This document shows positions 7,973-16,475 of a DNA stretch of 64,000 nucleotides, piece by piece. Under the pieces are notes generated by a model. That model was not told the origin of the DNA. It made no database searches and worked only from the letters and a program-made list of their open reading frames with translations. The first letter of the stretch is position 1, and every line of letters begins with the position of its first letter. This stretch comes from Bacillus sp. ZZV12-4809 (GTDB lineage Bacteria > Bacillota > Bacilli > Bacillales > Cytobacillaceae). Location of the stretch: NCBI RefSeq assembly GCF_009849585.1, contig NZ_VCRN01000011.1:62001-126000 (forward strand). Direction: 5' to 3'. A program made the translations under genes and the position numbers.

Positions 7973-9121
7973 TTATCCTTTTCCCTTCTTTTTCTTTTTC
8001 CCTTTCTTTTTTACCTTCTTGGCAATCATGATGGCGACAAAGAACAAGGGGATATAAATGAATGTAAAGCCAAACCCTGCCCTTCCAAAATAGTCATTAA
8101 GCACACTAATCTTTTCACGTGAATCAACAAAGATAATCAGAATTAATAAAGCACCGACAATAAAAAACACACCGATTTTTTGCTTAATATTAAAAATCCT
8201 TTTAATTAGCCTGGAACAAATCCAAATGGCTATACACACATTCGGAAGCATAATTAAATTCCAGTTTGCAATTCCGATATATTCAAAACGTTCTACAAAT
8301 GGCATTTCAACGATTTTCCACATGGTCAAAGTGGGCCAAACCTGTTTAGCAAGCTGTTCTTCCGAATAATAGGCAAAGGTAATGACTGCCAGCACTGTAT
8401 AGATTAAGGTAGTGGTGAAAACAGCAAGGTGGGCCCACTTTTTGGATTTCTTAGGTTCCTTTATAAAAGGATAAGTGAACAAAACAATTTCAAATCCAAT
8501 GAAGGTAAGTGACATTTTATAGGAACTGACAAGAAGGTCCTTCACTGAATGATCCCACATTGGGAGAAGCTCATAGAAATTAGAGAATTTAACAGCAAAG
8601 CCAAAGGTGAGGAGGAGATAAGCGGGCAATACCAGGCCGAAAAAGGCTATCCCTACTACCGTTCTGAACCCGCCAAAAATGATGTAAACACAAAGTATCA
8701 TGAAGGCAAAAGAGTACCAGAAAGTGCTCAGATCCGGAAACATCCACACTTGAATGACTTCGATAAAGGTTCGTAATATAGCTAATACATACAAAAAAAA
8801 GTACCCTATGAAAATGGAACTGATTGCTTTGCCGATAAAATTGCCAAAAAGGTACGTATGGGCTGTCACAAAATCCCCATCAACCGTTTCGGCAATTTTA
8901 TATATCATCCAAACCAGGACATGTATGCATCCCCCGGCAAACAGAATGGAAATCCAGGCATCAAAGCCTGCATTCTCTGCGATATTTCTCTGATAGCCAA
9001 GAACTCCAATGCCAATTTGCATAGAAATAATTAAATAAAAAACCAAAAATGGAGATATTTTCAATCTGTCTGGTAGTGGCTGCTCCTGAATCTGGCTCAC
9101 CTCCGTTTCGTGATTGGTCAC
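7973..9121 (-). CDS. Orphan GerB-type spore germination permease
   Basis: A 382-residue inner-membrane protein of the amino acid-polyamine-organocation fold with about ten transmembrane helices. The SPFLVFYLIISMQIGIGVLG and NAGFDAWISIL segments match the B subunit of GerA-type nutrient receptors. It is clearly paralogous to the product of 36301-37389 in this window. No A or C subunit gene adjoins it, so it is either an orphan that pairs with other subunits or a relic. The C-terminus ends in an unusual lysine-rich tail (KKVKKKGKKKKKGKG). Confidence 0.9.
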   Translation of the reverse strand: MTNHETEVSQIQEQPLPDRLKISPFLVFYLIISMQIGIGVLGYQRNIAENAGFDAWISILFAGGCIHVLVWMIYKIAETVDGDFVTAHTYLFGNFIGKAISSIFIGYFFLYVLAILRTFIEVIQVWMFPDLSTFWYSFAFMILCVYIIFGGFRTVVGIAFFGLVLPAYLLLTFGFAVKFSNFYELLPMWDHSVKDLLVSSYKMSLTFIGFEIVLFTYPFIKEPKKSKKWAHLAVFTTTLIYTVLAVITFAYYSEEQLAKQVWPTLTMWKIVEMPFVERFEYIGIANWNLIMLPNVCIAIWICSRLIKRIFNIKQKIGVFFIVGALLILIIFVDSREKISVLNDYFGRAGFGFTFIYIPLFFVAIMIAKKVKKKGKKKKKGKG

Positions 9122-9716
9122 TGGCTGCGGTAAAGCTATTTCTTGCTAAGCTGAAAAGGATCCCTGATCCGCAGCAAGAGCGGCATGCTTTTCAAATGTG
9201 AGCTAAATCGCTTCAGTCAAAACTGCAGCCTTTTTGCAGATAATATCGCTTAAGTGCAGTTTTTTCGTCAGAACGATACAGCATTGGGGCGTACTAACCA
9301 GCATACCAGGTTCCAATTTAATGTCCCTGATTTTCCCATTCGGAGAAATTCATTCTTTAAAGCGACTTTGAAAGAAAGCCCAAAGAGCACTATTGTTTAT
9401 GTGTCGTATTTCGCTTATTGTTTCCGGTTTTGGAAAAAATTATGAACGGATGGCGATATAAAAGGAGGTGCGGTTTATGATGTTAACGATAACAGGAATC
9501 GTACGCGATCATGCGGAAGGTTCATAGACTTATGGAGCCGTTTTGAGTGAATATCATTATCCTCGTCAAATAATCCAAGTGTCTGAACTCTGCTTTAAAA
9601 ACATCAGATCATCACAAAGAATAACAAAACGTGTTGGTAAAGAACTGCAAACTTTTGGGCTAGTATCATTCCAGAGGCGAAAAACAATGATAAATTGCAT
9701 AATTAGGAGAGGAGTG
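9122..9716. other. Intergenic stretch with one interrupted short frame
   Basis: Apart from the interrupted frame at 9477-9737, no frame has a start and ribosome binding site. I see no repeats or strong hairpins here. Confidence 0.4.
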
Positions 9717-9737
9717 TTGACAAATTTAATAAAATAA
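9477..9737 (+). pseudogene. Short unidentified frame interrupted by TAG
   Basis: A very strong ribosome binding site (AAAGGAGGTG) precedes ATG 9477. The frame reads MMLTITGIVRDHAEGS, then TAG (9525-9527), and continues open in the same frame (TYGAVLSEYHY and on) to TAA 9737. I do not recognise it. The good ribosome binding site and the open continuation suggest a small gene broken by a stop, but the second half could be chance. Confidence 0.3.
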
Positions 9738-9773
9738 ATTATCTTTAATTCAAGATATCTGATTTCGAGATAT
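9717..9773 (+). promoter_or_regulatory. Promoter with two overlapping MhqR-like operator dyads
   Basis: TTGACA (9717-9722), a 17-bp spacer and TATCTT (9740-9745) form a good sigma-A promoter. A dyad TATCTT-N6-AAGATA spans 9740-9757, and a second, ATATCT-N7-AGATAT, spans 9755-9773. Both resemble the MarR-type MhqR box (TATCTyGAATTCrAGATA in Bacillus subtilis, from memory). The downstream genes are homologues of the MhqR regulon, which supports the assignment. A repressor bound here would block the -10 and the start site. Confidence 0.7.
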
Positions 9774-9807
9774 TTGATCGAATTATTGCTGGAAAGGAGT
9801 AATTCTT

Positions 9808-10044
9808 ATGCATGAAATGTTAATACGAATAAACGAACTTGCAGGCAAAAGAAAAAAGGAAGGCTTAACACAAGTTGAAAATGATGAATTAGTCATTTTG
9901 CGCAGTCAATATATTCAAAAATTCCGAGGATCTATGGAAGAACTGCTATTAAACACAACCGTCATTGATCCTATAGGAGATGATGTAACTCCAGAAAAAT
10001 TAAAGAGTGCTCAAAGAAAACAAAATGTTAAACCTATTTGGTAA
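9808..10044 (+). CDS. DUF896 (YnzC/YneC-type) small protein
   Basis: A 78-residue cytoplasmic protein of the DUF896 family. INELAGKRKKEGLT, LRSQYIQKFRGSMEE and IDPIGDDVTPEKLKSAQR match YnzC from the SOS region of Bacillus subtilis. Function is unknown. AAAGGAG is 8 nt before the ATG. It is the first gene behind the operator-bearing promoter at 9717-9773, so it may respond to quinone-like electrophiles here rather than to DNA damage. Confidence 0.85.
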   Translation: MHEMLIRINELAGKRKKEGLTQVENDELVILRSQYIQKFRGSMEELLLNTTVIDPIGDDVTPEKLKSAQRKQNVKPIW

Positions 10045-10168
10045 ATCATTTTATCCAGATAGCGGAAATCGGTTCCAAAAAGAAACAAAAAATTCACTTA
10101 GTTAATTTAATTGTGGCATTAGCCAGCTTACGGAAAAGAAAGTAAAAGGTCACTAAATTTTTGTCGTA

Positions 10169-10186
10169 TATCTTGAATTCGGAATA
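10169..10186 (+). promoter_or_regulatory. Imperfect MhqR-like box ahead of doxX
   Basis: TATCTTGAATTCGGAATA matches the consensus dyad TATCTTGAATTCAAGATA at 15 of 18 positions, with the right arm degenerate. It lies 24 bp before the DoxX gene. Confidence 0.4.
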
Positions 10187-10209
10187 AATAACATTAGGAG
10201 GAATTTAAT

Positions 10210-10608
10210 ATGATGGACTTAGGCTTATTCATTATTAGACTTGTAATTGGCGTATTATTCATAGGTCACGGAGCTCAAAAATTATTTGGCTGGTTTGGGG
10301 GCCATGGATTAAAGGGAACCGGAGGCTGGTTTGATTCCATTGGAATGAAGCCAGGAGTATTAATGGCCCTTTTCGCAGGGCTAGCAGAACTAATCGGGGG
10401 AATTTTGTTTACTTTAGGATTTTTAACACCATTGGCATCGCTAATGATTGCGGGAACTATGTTAATGGCAATCGTAAAGGTGCATGGTTCAAATGGCTTA
10501 TGGGCAACATCTAATGGATATGAATATAACTTAACTTTAATCTCTGTAGCCATAGGTATCGCATTAATTGGCCCTGGCCGATATGCATTGGATTTCCTTT
10601 TATTCTAA
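10210..10608 (+). CDS. DoxX-family membrane protein, MhqP-like
   Basis: A 132-residue protein with four transmembrane helices and the DoxX signature IRLVIGVLFIGHGAQKLFGWFGG. The Bacillus subtilis MhqP (YdfP) protein of the quinone-stress regulon belongs to this family and has the same size. Its biochemical role is unclear; DoxX proteins have been linked to redox stress at the membrane. A GAGGA ribosome binding site precedes the start. It lies between the DUF896 gene and the dioxygenase-like genes, consistent with one regulon. Confidence 0.85.
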   Translation: MMDLGLFIIRLVIGVLFIGHGAQKLFGWFGGHGLKGTGGWFDSIGMKPGVLMALFAGLAELIGGILFTLGFLTPLASLMIAGTMLMAIVKVHGSNGLWATSNGYEYNLTLISVAIGIALIGPGRYALDFLLF

Positions 10609-10916
10609 AAGACCTCGAATGAAAATTATTAAGAGTATGCTTTTCGTTTGTTAATCTTTGTTCCTTTTCAGCTTGTATAAAACATTGTATTACTGAATTG
10701 ATAGCAGGTTAGGCATCTGACTAATCGTTTGAGAATAGGGGATCCCTGCATGCAATAGGAGCCCTCTTATTCATCATGGAACATTCTGCTTACAGCCGAC
10801 AAGATTATAAGTTAACCAACATCGATTGTTCTAGAGTCTGAGGAAGATGATAAGTATATAGCTAAAATAAAGCGAACATGTCTTACCGGGGTGATTGTAG
10901 GAGGAGTGTGAAAATT
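10609..10916. other. Intergenic stretch, no gene or clear signal seen
   Basis: No frame with a ribosome binding site, no strong hairpin with T tail and no further MhqR-like dyad was found. Only short open stretches occur. Confidence 0.5.
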
Positions 10917-11855
10917 ATGAGTAAAAAAACAATGGGGATTCATCATATAACGGCAATCGTTGGCCATCCTCAAGAGAATGCAGATTTCTATGCAGGAGTT
11001 TTAGGATTGCGTTTAGTCAAGCAAACGGTCAATTTTGATGATCCAGGCACCTATCACCTTTACTTTGGAAATGAGGGCGGCAAACCAGGAACAATCATTA
11101 CATTCTTTCCTTGGGGAGGTGCGCGTCAAGGGACTATTGGCGACGGCCAGGCAGGAGTCACTTCGTATGTCATTCCGCCAGGTGCCATGAAGTTCTGGGA
11201 AGAAAGGCTTGAAAAATTTAATGTTCCTTATACAAAAATGGAACGATTTGGTGAGCAATATCTGGAATTTGATGATCCTCATGGACTTCATTTGGAGATG
11301 GTTGAAAGAGAAGAAGGGGAAGGAAATTCCTGGACTTTCGGAGAGGTTACACCGGAAACAGCAATAAAAGGATTTGGCGGTGCAGTTCTCTTATCAACAC
11401 AGCCAGCGAAGACCGCTGATCTGCTGGAAAACATTATGGGACTTGAAGTTGCAGGTCAGGAAGGGGATTTTCTCCGTTACCGGTCTTCTGCTGATATTGG
11501 AAACATCATCGATCTTAAATTAACTCCAGTTGGACGGGGGCGATTGGGAGTGGGAACGGTCCATCATATCGCCTGGAGAGCTGTGGATAATCAGGATCAA
11601 TTGGATTGGCAAAAGTATGTTGCCGAAAATGGATATGAAGTTACACCAGTTCGAGACCGCAATTATTTTAATGCTATTTATTTTAGGGATTATGGGAATA
11701 TTTTATTTGAAATTGCTACTGATCCTCCAGGGTTTGCCCTTGATGAAACCCAGGAAACAATGGGCAGGAAATTAATGCTTCCTGAACAATATGAGATGGA
11801 AAGGGAAAAGATTGAAAGTCTTTTGCTTCCGTTAACAGTCAGGGAATTGGATTGA
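10917..11855 (+). CDS. mhqO: Ring-cleaving dioxygenase-like VOC protein, MhqO/MhqA type
   Basis: A 312-residue protein with two VOC repeats (residues 5-140 and 150-290). GIHHITAIVGHPQENADFYAG opens the first and GTVHHIAWRAVD the second, with His and Glu residues at metal-ligand positions (FEIATDPPGF). Bacillus subtilis MhqO and MhqA are of the same length and are induced by methylhydroquinone; they are thought to cleave or open quinone-derived rings. The ATG at 10917 follows AGGAGGAGTG; the earlier in-frame ATG at 10878 has no such site. The symbol reflects family resemblance, since MhqA is equally close by eye. Confidence 0.85.
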   Translation: MSKKTMGIHHITAIVGHPQENADFYAGVLGLRLVKQTVNFDDPGTYHLYFGNEGGKPGTIITFFPWGGARQGTIGDGQAGVTSYVIPPGAMKFWEERLEKFNVPYTKMERFGEQYLEFDDPHGLHLEMVEREEGEGNSWTFGEVTPETAIKGFGGAVLLSTQPAKTADLLENIMGLEVAGQEGDFLRYRSSADIGNIIDLKLTPVGRGRLGVGTVHHIAWRAVDNQDQLDWQKYVAENGYEVTPVRDRNYFNAIYFRDYGNILFEIATDPPGFALDETQETMGRKLMLPEQYEMEREKIESLLLPLTVRELD

Positions 11856-11870
11856 GAGGTGATGCCTGTT

Positions 11871-12449
11871 ATGATTTCAATTGACCCATCAGACAATAGT
11901 GAAAGAGAAAATTACAAATTTTTAATAGGAAGCATCATATCAAGGCCTATTGCTTTTGTAACCACTGTATCCAATGAAGGTATATTGAATGGGGCACCAT
12001 TCAATATACCTTCATTGGCGATTCAACGGAATGATGGAACCCATAAGGATACGGCAAGAAATATTATCAGTACAAAGGAATTTGTTGTTCATATTGTCGA
12101 TAAAGAGAATGTAGAAAAAATAAATAAAACAGCAGCAGCTTTGCCTCCTGAACAAAGTGAAATAGAATTAGCGCAATTGACTCCTGCAGAAAGTACGAAA
12201 ATATCCGTACCTGGAGTGATGGAAGCGAAAATCCGTATGGAGTGTACCCTGGAACAATCGCTTCGAATAGGGGGTGTGGATACCCCTGGCTGTGATCTTA
12301 TCATTGGAAAAGTTGTTCAATTTCATATTGATGAAAACATCTATGAAAAAGGAAGAATTGATCCAGGAGGGCTCGCTGCAGTAAGCCGTTTGGCTGGCAA
12401 TCAATATGCAAAAATAGGAGATATATTTTCTATCGAAAGACCAAAGTAA
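11871..12449 (+). CDS. Flavin-reductase-like FMN-binding protein with an internal replacement
   Basis: A 192-residue protein of the flavin reductase/DIM6-NTAB split-barrel family that binds FMN. FLIGSIISRPIAFVTTVS and GGVDTPGCDLIIGKVVQFH are typical. The family usually has a segment like PFSYFNxxSxxPPMI after NGAPF. Here the protein goes from NGAPF to NIPSLAIQ, so about a dozen residues near the flavin site are missing. That is exactly where the DNA forms a perfect 22-bp hairpin (11971-12018). The rest is intact, so it is expressed but perhaps inactive. The start at 11871 follows GAGAGGTG; it lies just after the upstream dioxygenase gene and probably shares its operon. Confidence 0.8.
   Translation: MISIDPSDNSERENYKFLIGSIISRPIAFVTTVSNEGILNGAPFNIPSLAIQRNDGTHKDTARNIISTKEFVVHIVDKENVEKINKTAAALPPEQSEIELAQLTPAESTKISVPGVMEAKIRMECTLEQSLRIGGVDTPGCDLIIGKVVQFHIDENIYEKGRIDPGGLAAVSRLAGNQYAKIGDIFSIERPK
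11971..12018. repeat. Perfect 22-bp inverted repeat with 4-nt loop inside a coding region
   Basis: Positions 11971-11992 are the exact reverse complement of 11997-12018, with the loop GGCA. The left arm encodes SNEGILNG, a normal family segment. The right arm replaces the conserved FMN-site segment expected there. A perfect 44-base palindrome in a gene is most easily explained by template switching during replication, or by an assembly or amplification artefact. Confidence 0.95.
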
Positions 12450-12479
12450 ATTTTAAATCACGCATAAAGCAGGGGAGGG

Positions 12480-13430
12480 ATGAATGTGCAAATCACTTCA
12501 GGTATCCATCACATTACAGCCATGGTGAACGATGCCCAGCGAAATATCGACTTTTATGCAGGGGTACTCGGACTTAGGCTAGTAAAAAAAACAATTAATT
12601 TTGACCGTCCGGAAGTCTATCATCTTTATTTTGGAAATGAGAATGGTGATCCTGGAACGATAATGACCTTCTTCCCGTGGGAGAAGCAGCCAAAAGGACG
12701 GATTGGAACGGGCCAGGTCGGGGTGACCAGTTATGTGATCCCTGAACATTCAATTGAACACTGGAAAAAACGGCTGAATCAATTTGGCGTTAAGTCTATA
12801 CAAACGGTCCGCTACGGTGAGACCTACCTGCAATTCCAGGATCCCGACGGCCTTGAGATCGAACTGGTAGAGCGGTCTGAGGGGCCTTTGAACACATGGT
12901 CTTTTAAAGACGTGCCTCCAGAGGCAGCCATTAAAGGATTTGGAGGAGCAACCCTGATTTCGGCAAAACCAAACAAAACGGCTGAAGTACTTGAGAATGT
13001 ATTAGGGCTGGAATGCCTCGGTCAGGAAGAGGGATTCTTAAGATTTAAATCAGAAGCTGAACTTGGAAATACAATCGATATAAAACTTACCCCCTCTGTT
13101 CGAGGTTTGATGGGGGCAGGTACAGTTCATCATATTGCCTGGAGAGCTAAAGACGAAGAGGATCATGAAAAGTGGAGAAGCCTTCTTCAGGAGAAGGGCT
13201 ATTATCCAACAGAGATTTTGGATCGCAATTACTTCAATGCCCTTTACTTTCATGAAGAAGGAGGCATTTTGTTCGAAATCGCGACAGACCCTCCAGGATT
13301 TACGGTTGACGAACCACTAAAGGAGCTTGGCAGCAGGCTTATGCTGCCATCTTGGCTGGAATCCAAAAGAGAAGAATTCGAAGAGTTCCTGCCTGCTTTA
13401 GAGGTCCCTATTTTAGGAGGGGATAAATAA
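12480..13430 (+). CDS. mhqA: Second dioxygenase-like VOC protein, MhqA/MhqO type
   Basis: A 316-residue two-repeat VOC protein, a close paralogue of the 10917-11855 product: SGIHHITAMVNDAQRNIDFYAG opens it, and GTVHHIAWRAKDEEDHEKW and FEIATDPPGF follow. Same proposed role in opening quinone-derived rings. AGGGGAGGG precedes the start closely. It closes the operon, followed by a strong terminator at 13474-13505. Two paralogues flanking a flavin reductase suggests a local duplication. The choice between mhqA and mhqO is not secure. Confidence 0.85.
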   Translation: MNVQITSGIHHITAMVNDAQRNIDFYAGVLGLRLVKKTINFDRPEVYHLYFGNENGDPGTIMTFFPWEKQPKGRIGTGQVGVTSYVIPEHSIEHWKKRLNQFGVKSIQTVRYGETYLQFQDPDGLEIELVERSEGPLNTWSFKDVPPEAAIKGFGGATLISAKPNKTAEVLENVLGLECLGQEEGFLRFKSEAELGNTIDIKLTPSVRGLMGAGTVHHIAWRAKDEEDHEKWRSLLQEKGYYPTEILDRNYFNALYFHEEGGILFEIATDPPGFTVDEPLKELGSRLMLPSWLESKREEFEEFLPALEVPILGGDK

Positions 13431-13473
13431 TAAAGCATAGATTTTATAGAGGGAAAAGCCAAATAAGCCGTTC

Positions 13474-13505
13474 AGACCAAATCCCATTGGCGATTTGGTC
13501 TTTTT
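13474..13505 (+). terminator. Intrinsic terminator of the quinone-stress genes
   Basis: AGACCAAATC (13474-13483) pairs with GATTTGGTCT (13492-13501), 10 bp perfect, followed by TTTT. Confidence 0.9.
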
Positions 13506-13656
13506 GGCCATAAAAAATCACCCCCTATATTGCCCGACTGTTGGTTTATCAATATCTGTTATAAGGGGTAAGTCTTTATCCAGGGGACTTTCTTTTTGTA
13601 CAAAAGGGGAGCCATGTCAGGGTAAGAAGGATGACCCAGAAAGTTAACCAGATAGA

Positions 13657-13806
13657 ATGAAAATTGGTGGATTTGATATTACATTGGAAGAAGAGTATGC
13701 AATACTTATTTTTCTTGAACAACGGGGCAGTCTATTGGAAGAAGAACACAGCATTAAATTGATACATATATTAGATTCCAATGAAGAAAAATATAACAAA
13801 TTCTAA
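13657..13806 (+). CDS. Possible 49-residue protein
   Basis: A frame starting ATG AAA ATT GGT GGA encodes 49 acidic, helical residues (MKIGGFDITLEEEYAILIFL and on) ending in TAA. The ribosome binding site is weak. The ATG overlaps the stop of an even shorter frame. Not recognised. It may be real, or the end of a decayed gene. Confidence 0.35.
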   Translation: MKIGGFDITLEEEYAILIFLEQRGSLLEEEHSIKLIHILDSNEEKYNKF

Positions 13807-13823
13807 ATGGAAGCTGGACTAAT

Positions 13824-14660
13824 ATGAGAAGCAGAAGACGAGTAAATAAGTATCCATATATTATTTTGGGAAGTATCCATTTAGTTATGCTTGTTATAAC
13901 CCTGGTTAAAAGCAGAAACCGCAAGAGAGACATGGTCCTTTTCCTTAATTACGCCGGAATGGCCTATATTTTTGAATATATTGTTGTAGCCCTTTTTGAT
14001 GGATATGTTTACAAGCCCAAATTTATAAAACAAAGAAATTTAGATAATATTTTCGGGGCCATTTGGTCACAGTTTTTTTATGTTCCTGTAACGGCCTTAT
14101 TTATCACCGTTTTAAACCTGGGCTGGAGGGTGAAGGTATTATTTAGCTTGTATTTTGTTCTAATCGAAAAGCTATTTATATTTTTGGGTGTTTTCAAAAA
14201 CAAGTGGTGGAAAACGAGATATACATTTTGTTTCATTTTAATTTCTTTTTACTGCAATGATTATTGGCATGAACAGCTCAAGAAAAAAAGACCTCTCATT
14301 ATGTTTATCTCTTTATTTAACATTATCCAGGTAACATGGATGAACACGGTTTATTTATTTGCTTTACTCAGAAAGGTTCGGTATGGATTCCCTGAATTTT
14401 TATCGTGGAAAGAACATTTTATCGTCGGCCCTTTCTTTGGTTTTTTACTTTCCTTAGCAACTGCTTTCTGGACTAAAAAAGCAACCTTTACTTCACTCTT
14501 TTTAAATTTTCTTACTATGTCGATGGTTGATCTATTTTTAATTAGAAAGCATTTAGAGAAAATAAAAAATCCATTGAATTTACCTCTTATTTACTCCATT
14601 ATCATAATGGCTTCTCATTTTTATAGAAAATTGATATATAAACAATTAGAAAATGAATGA
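13824..14660 (+). CDS. Polytopic membrane protein of unknown function
   Basis: A 278-residue, very hydrophobic, basic protein with seven or eight predicted transmembrane helices and charged connecting loops. It resembles the uncharacterised CBO0543-like membrane proteins that recur in this window (22313-27911), but I cannot place it in a named family. The ribosome binding site is weak (GGAAGCTGG). No operon partner. Confidence 0.65.
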   Translation: MRSRRRVNKYPYIILGSIHLVMLVITLVKSRNRKRDMVLFLNYAGMAYIFEYIVVALFDGYVYKPKFIKQRNLDNIFGAIWSQFFYVPVTALFITVLNLGWRVKVLFSLYFVLIEKLFIFLGVFKNKWWKTRYTFCFILISFYCNDYWHEQLKKKRPLIMFISLFNIIQVTWMNTVYLFALLRKVRYGFPEFLSWKEHFIVGPFFGFLLSLATAFWTKKATFTSLFLNFLTMSMVDLFLIRKHLEKIKNPLNLPLIYSIIIMASHFYRKLIYKQLENE

Positions 14661-14838
14661 ACTTCAGGTGAATCAGCATAATCCAACCGGGCGCATTTCT
14701 TTAGGAAGGCGTCTTTTTTGTATGCTCAGGCAAGCGAAAAGAGTGTCAGTGAGAAAAAACGGCAGGCTTGGATAAAGGTATAGGCGCATGAATACAGAAT
14801 ATATTCACATTAGAAACAGCTCGCAGGGGGTGTTTGTT

Positions 14839-15045
14839 ATGACTAATCGAGATGAAACACCGGAGGAAAAAAGAGAACGACTAAAACAAAGTGAATTAAA
14901 AACAACTTCTGCGCTAAACGATTCACTAAATAGAGGAAGCAATGGGAGTTTAACGGATTTAACTGGCGGTTTGGGGTGGAAGGGTACAGCGGTACTGATC
15001 GTTGTATTAATCGTTGGGTTTGTATTATATAAGCTGATTTTTTAG
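14839..15045 (+). CDS. DUF6366-family small membrane protein
   Basis: A 68-residue protein: a charged N-terminus (DETPEEKRERLKQSELK), a small polar stretch (SLTDLTGGLGWKGT) and one C-terminal transmembrane helix. This is the DUF6366 pattern found in Bacillus. The start at 14839 has GGGGGTG 7 nt upstream; the in-frame ATG at 14788 lacks one. Function unknown. Confidence 0.8.
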   Translation: MTNRDETPEEKRERLKQSELKTTSALNDSLNRGSNGSLTDLTGGLGWKGTAVLIVVLIVGFVLYKLIF

Positions 15046-15236
15046 AAGTTAATAGAAGCCTAACTTGCAGCTTTTTCTTCTTAATCAGACCCTGCAAAAA
15101 TTTTAAGTTGTTCATGGTTCCTATTTGAAGCAAGCTATGCTTTTTAAGAAAACCATCTTCAACTATCTGTGGTGAAAAAATCAAAAAAATTAATGTCCTT
15201 ATGAAGGAATAAAAGCAAACTGAGCCGAATAAGTCA

Positions 15237-15285
15237 TAGGGGTAAGCATGGAAAAAAGTGATTTCCAGAGGCTTACCCTATTTTT
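15237..15285 (+). terminator. Intrinsic terminator
   Basis: GGGTAAGC (15240-15247) pairs with GCTTACCC (15271-15278). An inner GGAAA/TTTCC extends the hairpin, and TATTTTT follows. Confidence 0.75.
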
Positions 15286-15327
15286 GGACCGACTTTGTGA
15301 TTACACTTAACAGTGAGGAGTGGTTGT

Positions 15328-15825
15328 ATGCAAGTTGTAACTAACATGTTTGAAGAACAACTCGACATTCATTGGCACGAGAATGAATGGTTTGCATCTA
15401 TAGATCAGGCGCTGCATGAAGTCACTGCAGCTGAGGCAGCTTGGACAAGTTCAGGAAACAGCAATTCGATTTGGCAGATTGTTAATCACTTGATATTTTG
15501 GAATGAGGACGTAATCCATCGAATTAAGGGTACTGAGAATCCGCGTAAGGCAGAAGACAATGAAGTAACCTTTGGAAATCCGGGGGATCCAGAAGACGAA
15601 TTTGGATGGACGCAGACAGTGCAGCGTCTTAATGAAGTTTTGAGTAATTTAAAAGGAGTCATTGCAGAACTTAATGATGAAAAGTTAAAAGCTCCGTATG
15701 CAGCCAACAGTAACTCTATGGAGCGACTACTTAGCAATATCATGATGCACGATACGTATCATGTCGGCCAAATTGTTCTTTTGCGAAAGCTGCAATCCTC
15801 ATGGGCTGGGGTGGATTGGTCTTAA
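15328..15825 (+). CDS. DinB-family protein
   Basis: A 165-residue four-helix-bundle protein of the DinB/YfiT type, often metal-dependent thiol (bacillithiol) transferases. The expected histidines occur in IVNHLIFWNED and in MMHDTYHVGQIVLLRKL near the C-terminus. The ATG at 15328 has GAGGAG 8 nt upstream; the GTG at 15313 overlaps that site and is rejected. Substrate unknown. It stands alone. Confidence 0.88.
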   Translation: MQVVTNMFEEQLDIHWHENEWFASIDQALHEVTAAEAAWTSSGNSNSIWQIVNHLIFWNEDVIHRIKGTENPRKAEDNEVTFGNPGDPEDEFGWTQTVQRLNEVLSNLKGVIAELNDEKLKAPYAANSNSMERLLSNIMMHDTYHVGQIVLLRKLQSSWAGVDWS

Positions 15826-15949
15826 AGCAGCACAGTTCTGCTGCTCCTTGTCTGGACAATGAAGCAGAATTGACAGTAGAGAGAGGAAAATAGCCATTAT
15901 ATTAAAGAGAAAAATATTAACTGCTATTCTTAGCAGTTTCTTATTTGCA

Positions 15950-16288
15950 TTGTTTTTTTCAATCCTTGGCGGGTTTGAAGAGAACCGATTTGTAAATTTA
16001 TTTTTAAATTTATATTATTTAAACGTAATGCTTGCCATTACGTACGGAGTTATAGCTTCCTTCTTCAGTGACTGGCTCAGCAGAGTGATAGCTAAAAAAA
16101 CTCTTGCTCGTGAGATAGCCTCCTTCATCATTCATTGCTGCTGCGGAGCCGTATTACAAGTTTTTGGACTTGGTTCTGCTATCTTATTCTTTATCATTGA
16201 TCGTTTGTTAAGCAGGATGAAGATTGGCTGGCTGTCAGTGATCATAGCAATATTAATGGTAGTACTAGTATTTTTTATTATAATTTAA
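15950..16288 (+). CDS. UPF0715-like membrane protein with unusual start
   Basis: At least 112 residues with three or four transmembrane helices; SFFSDWLSRVIAKK and FFIIDRLLSRMKIGWLSVIIA recall UPF0715 proteins of Bacillus. TTG 15950 is the only standard start, but it has no ribosome binding site and lies inside the first helix. The frame stays open upstream to about 15896 with fitting sequence (LKRKILTAILSSFLFALF). There GAGAGG sits about 8 nt before an ATT codon at 15896. Either ATT is used as a rare start or the start codon has been lost. Confidence 0.6.
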   Translation: MFFSILGGFEENRFVNLFLNLYYLNVMLAITYGVIASFFSDWLSRVIAKKTLAREIASFIIHCCCGAVLQVFGLGSAILFFIIDRLLSRMKIGWLSVIIAILMVVLVFFIII

Positions 16289-16298
16289 AAGATTTTAG

Positions 16299-16326
16299 AG
16301 GGGCGCAATGGGGAAAGCGCCCTTTT
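16299..16326 (+). terminator. Intrinsic terminator
   Basis: GGGCGC (16300-16305) pairs with GCGCCC (16316-16321) and is followed by TTTTT. Confidence 0.85.
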
Positions 16327-16475
16327 TGATATTTAACCAGGATTCTGAATTAAGTGCGATGGATCGGGTGAAAGGGAACGGCGCCTTAGAAGGAAGGCTC
16401 TTGTCGTAAAGATTGAGGCTTTTGTATAAGACAATATATAGCCGTACAGCTAAACGCAGAAAAATGGAGGGTTAA

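Noticed and set aside
14690..14722. Possible terminator after the 13824-14660 gene
   Set aside because: GGGCGCATTTC and GAAGGCGTC pair only with several mismatches; the T tail alone is not enough to call it.
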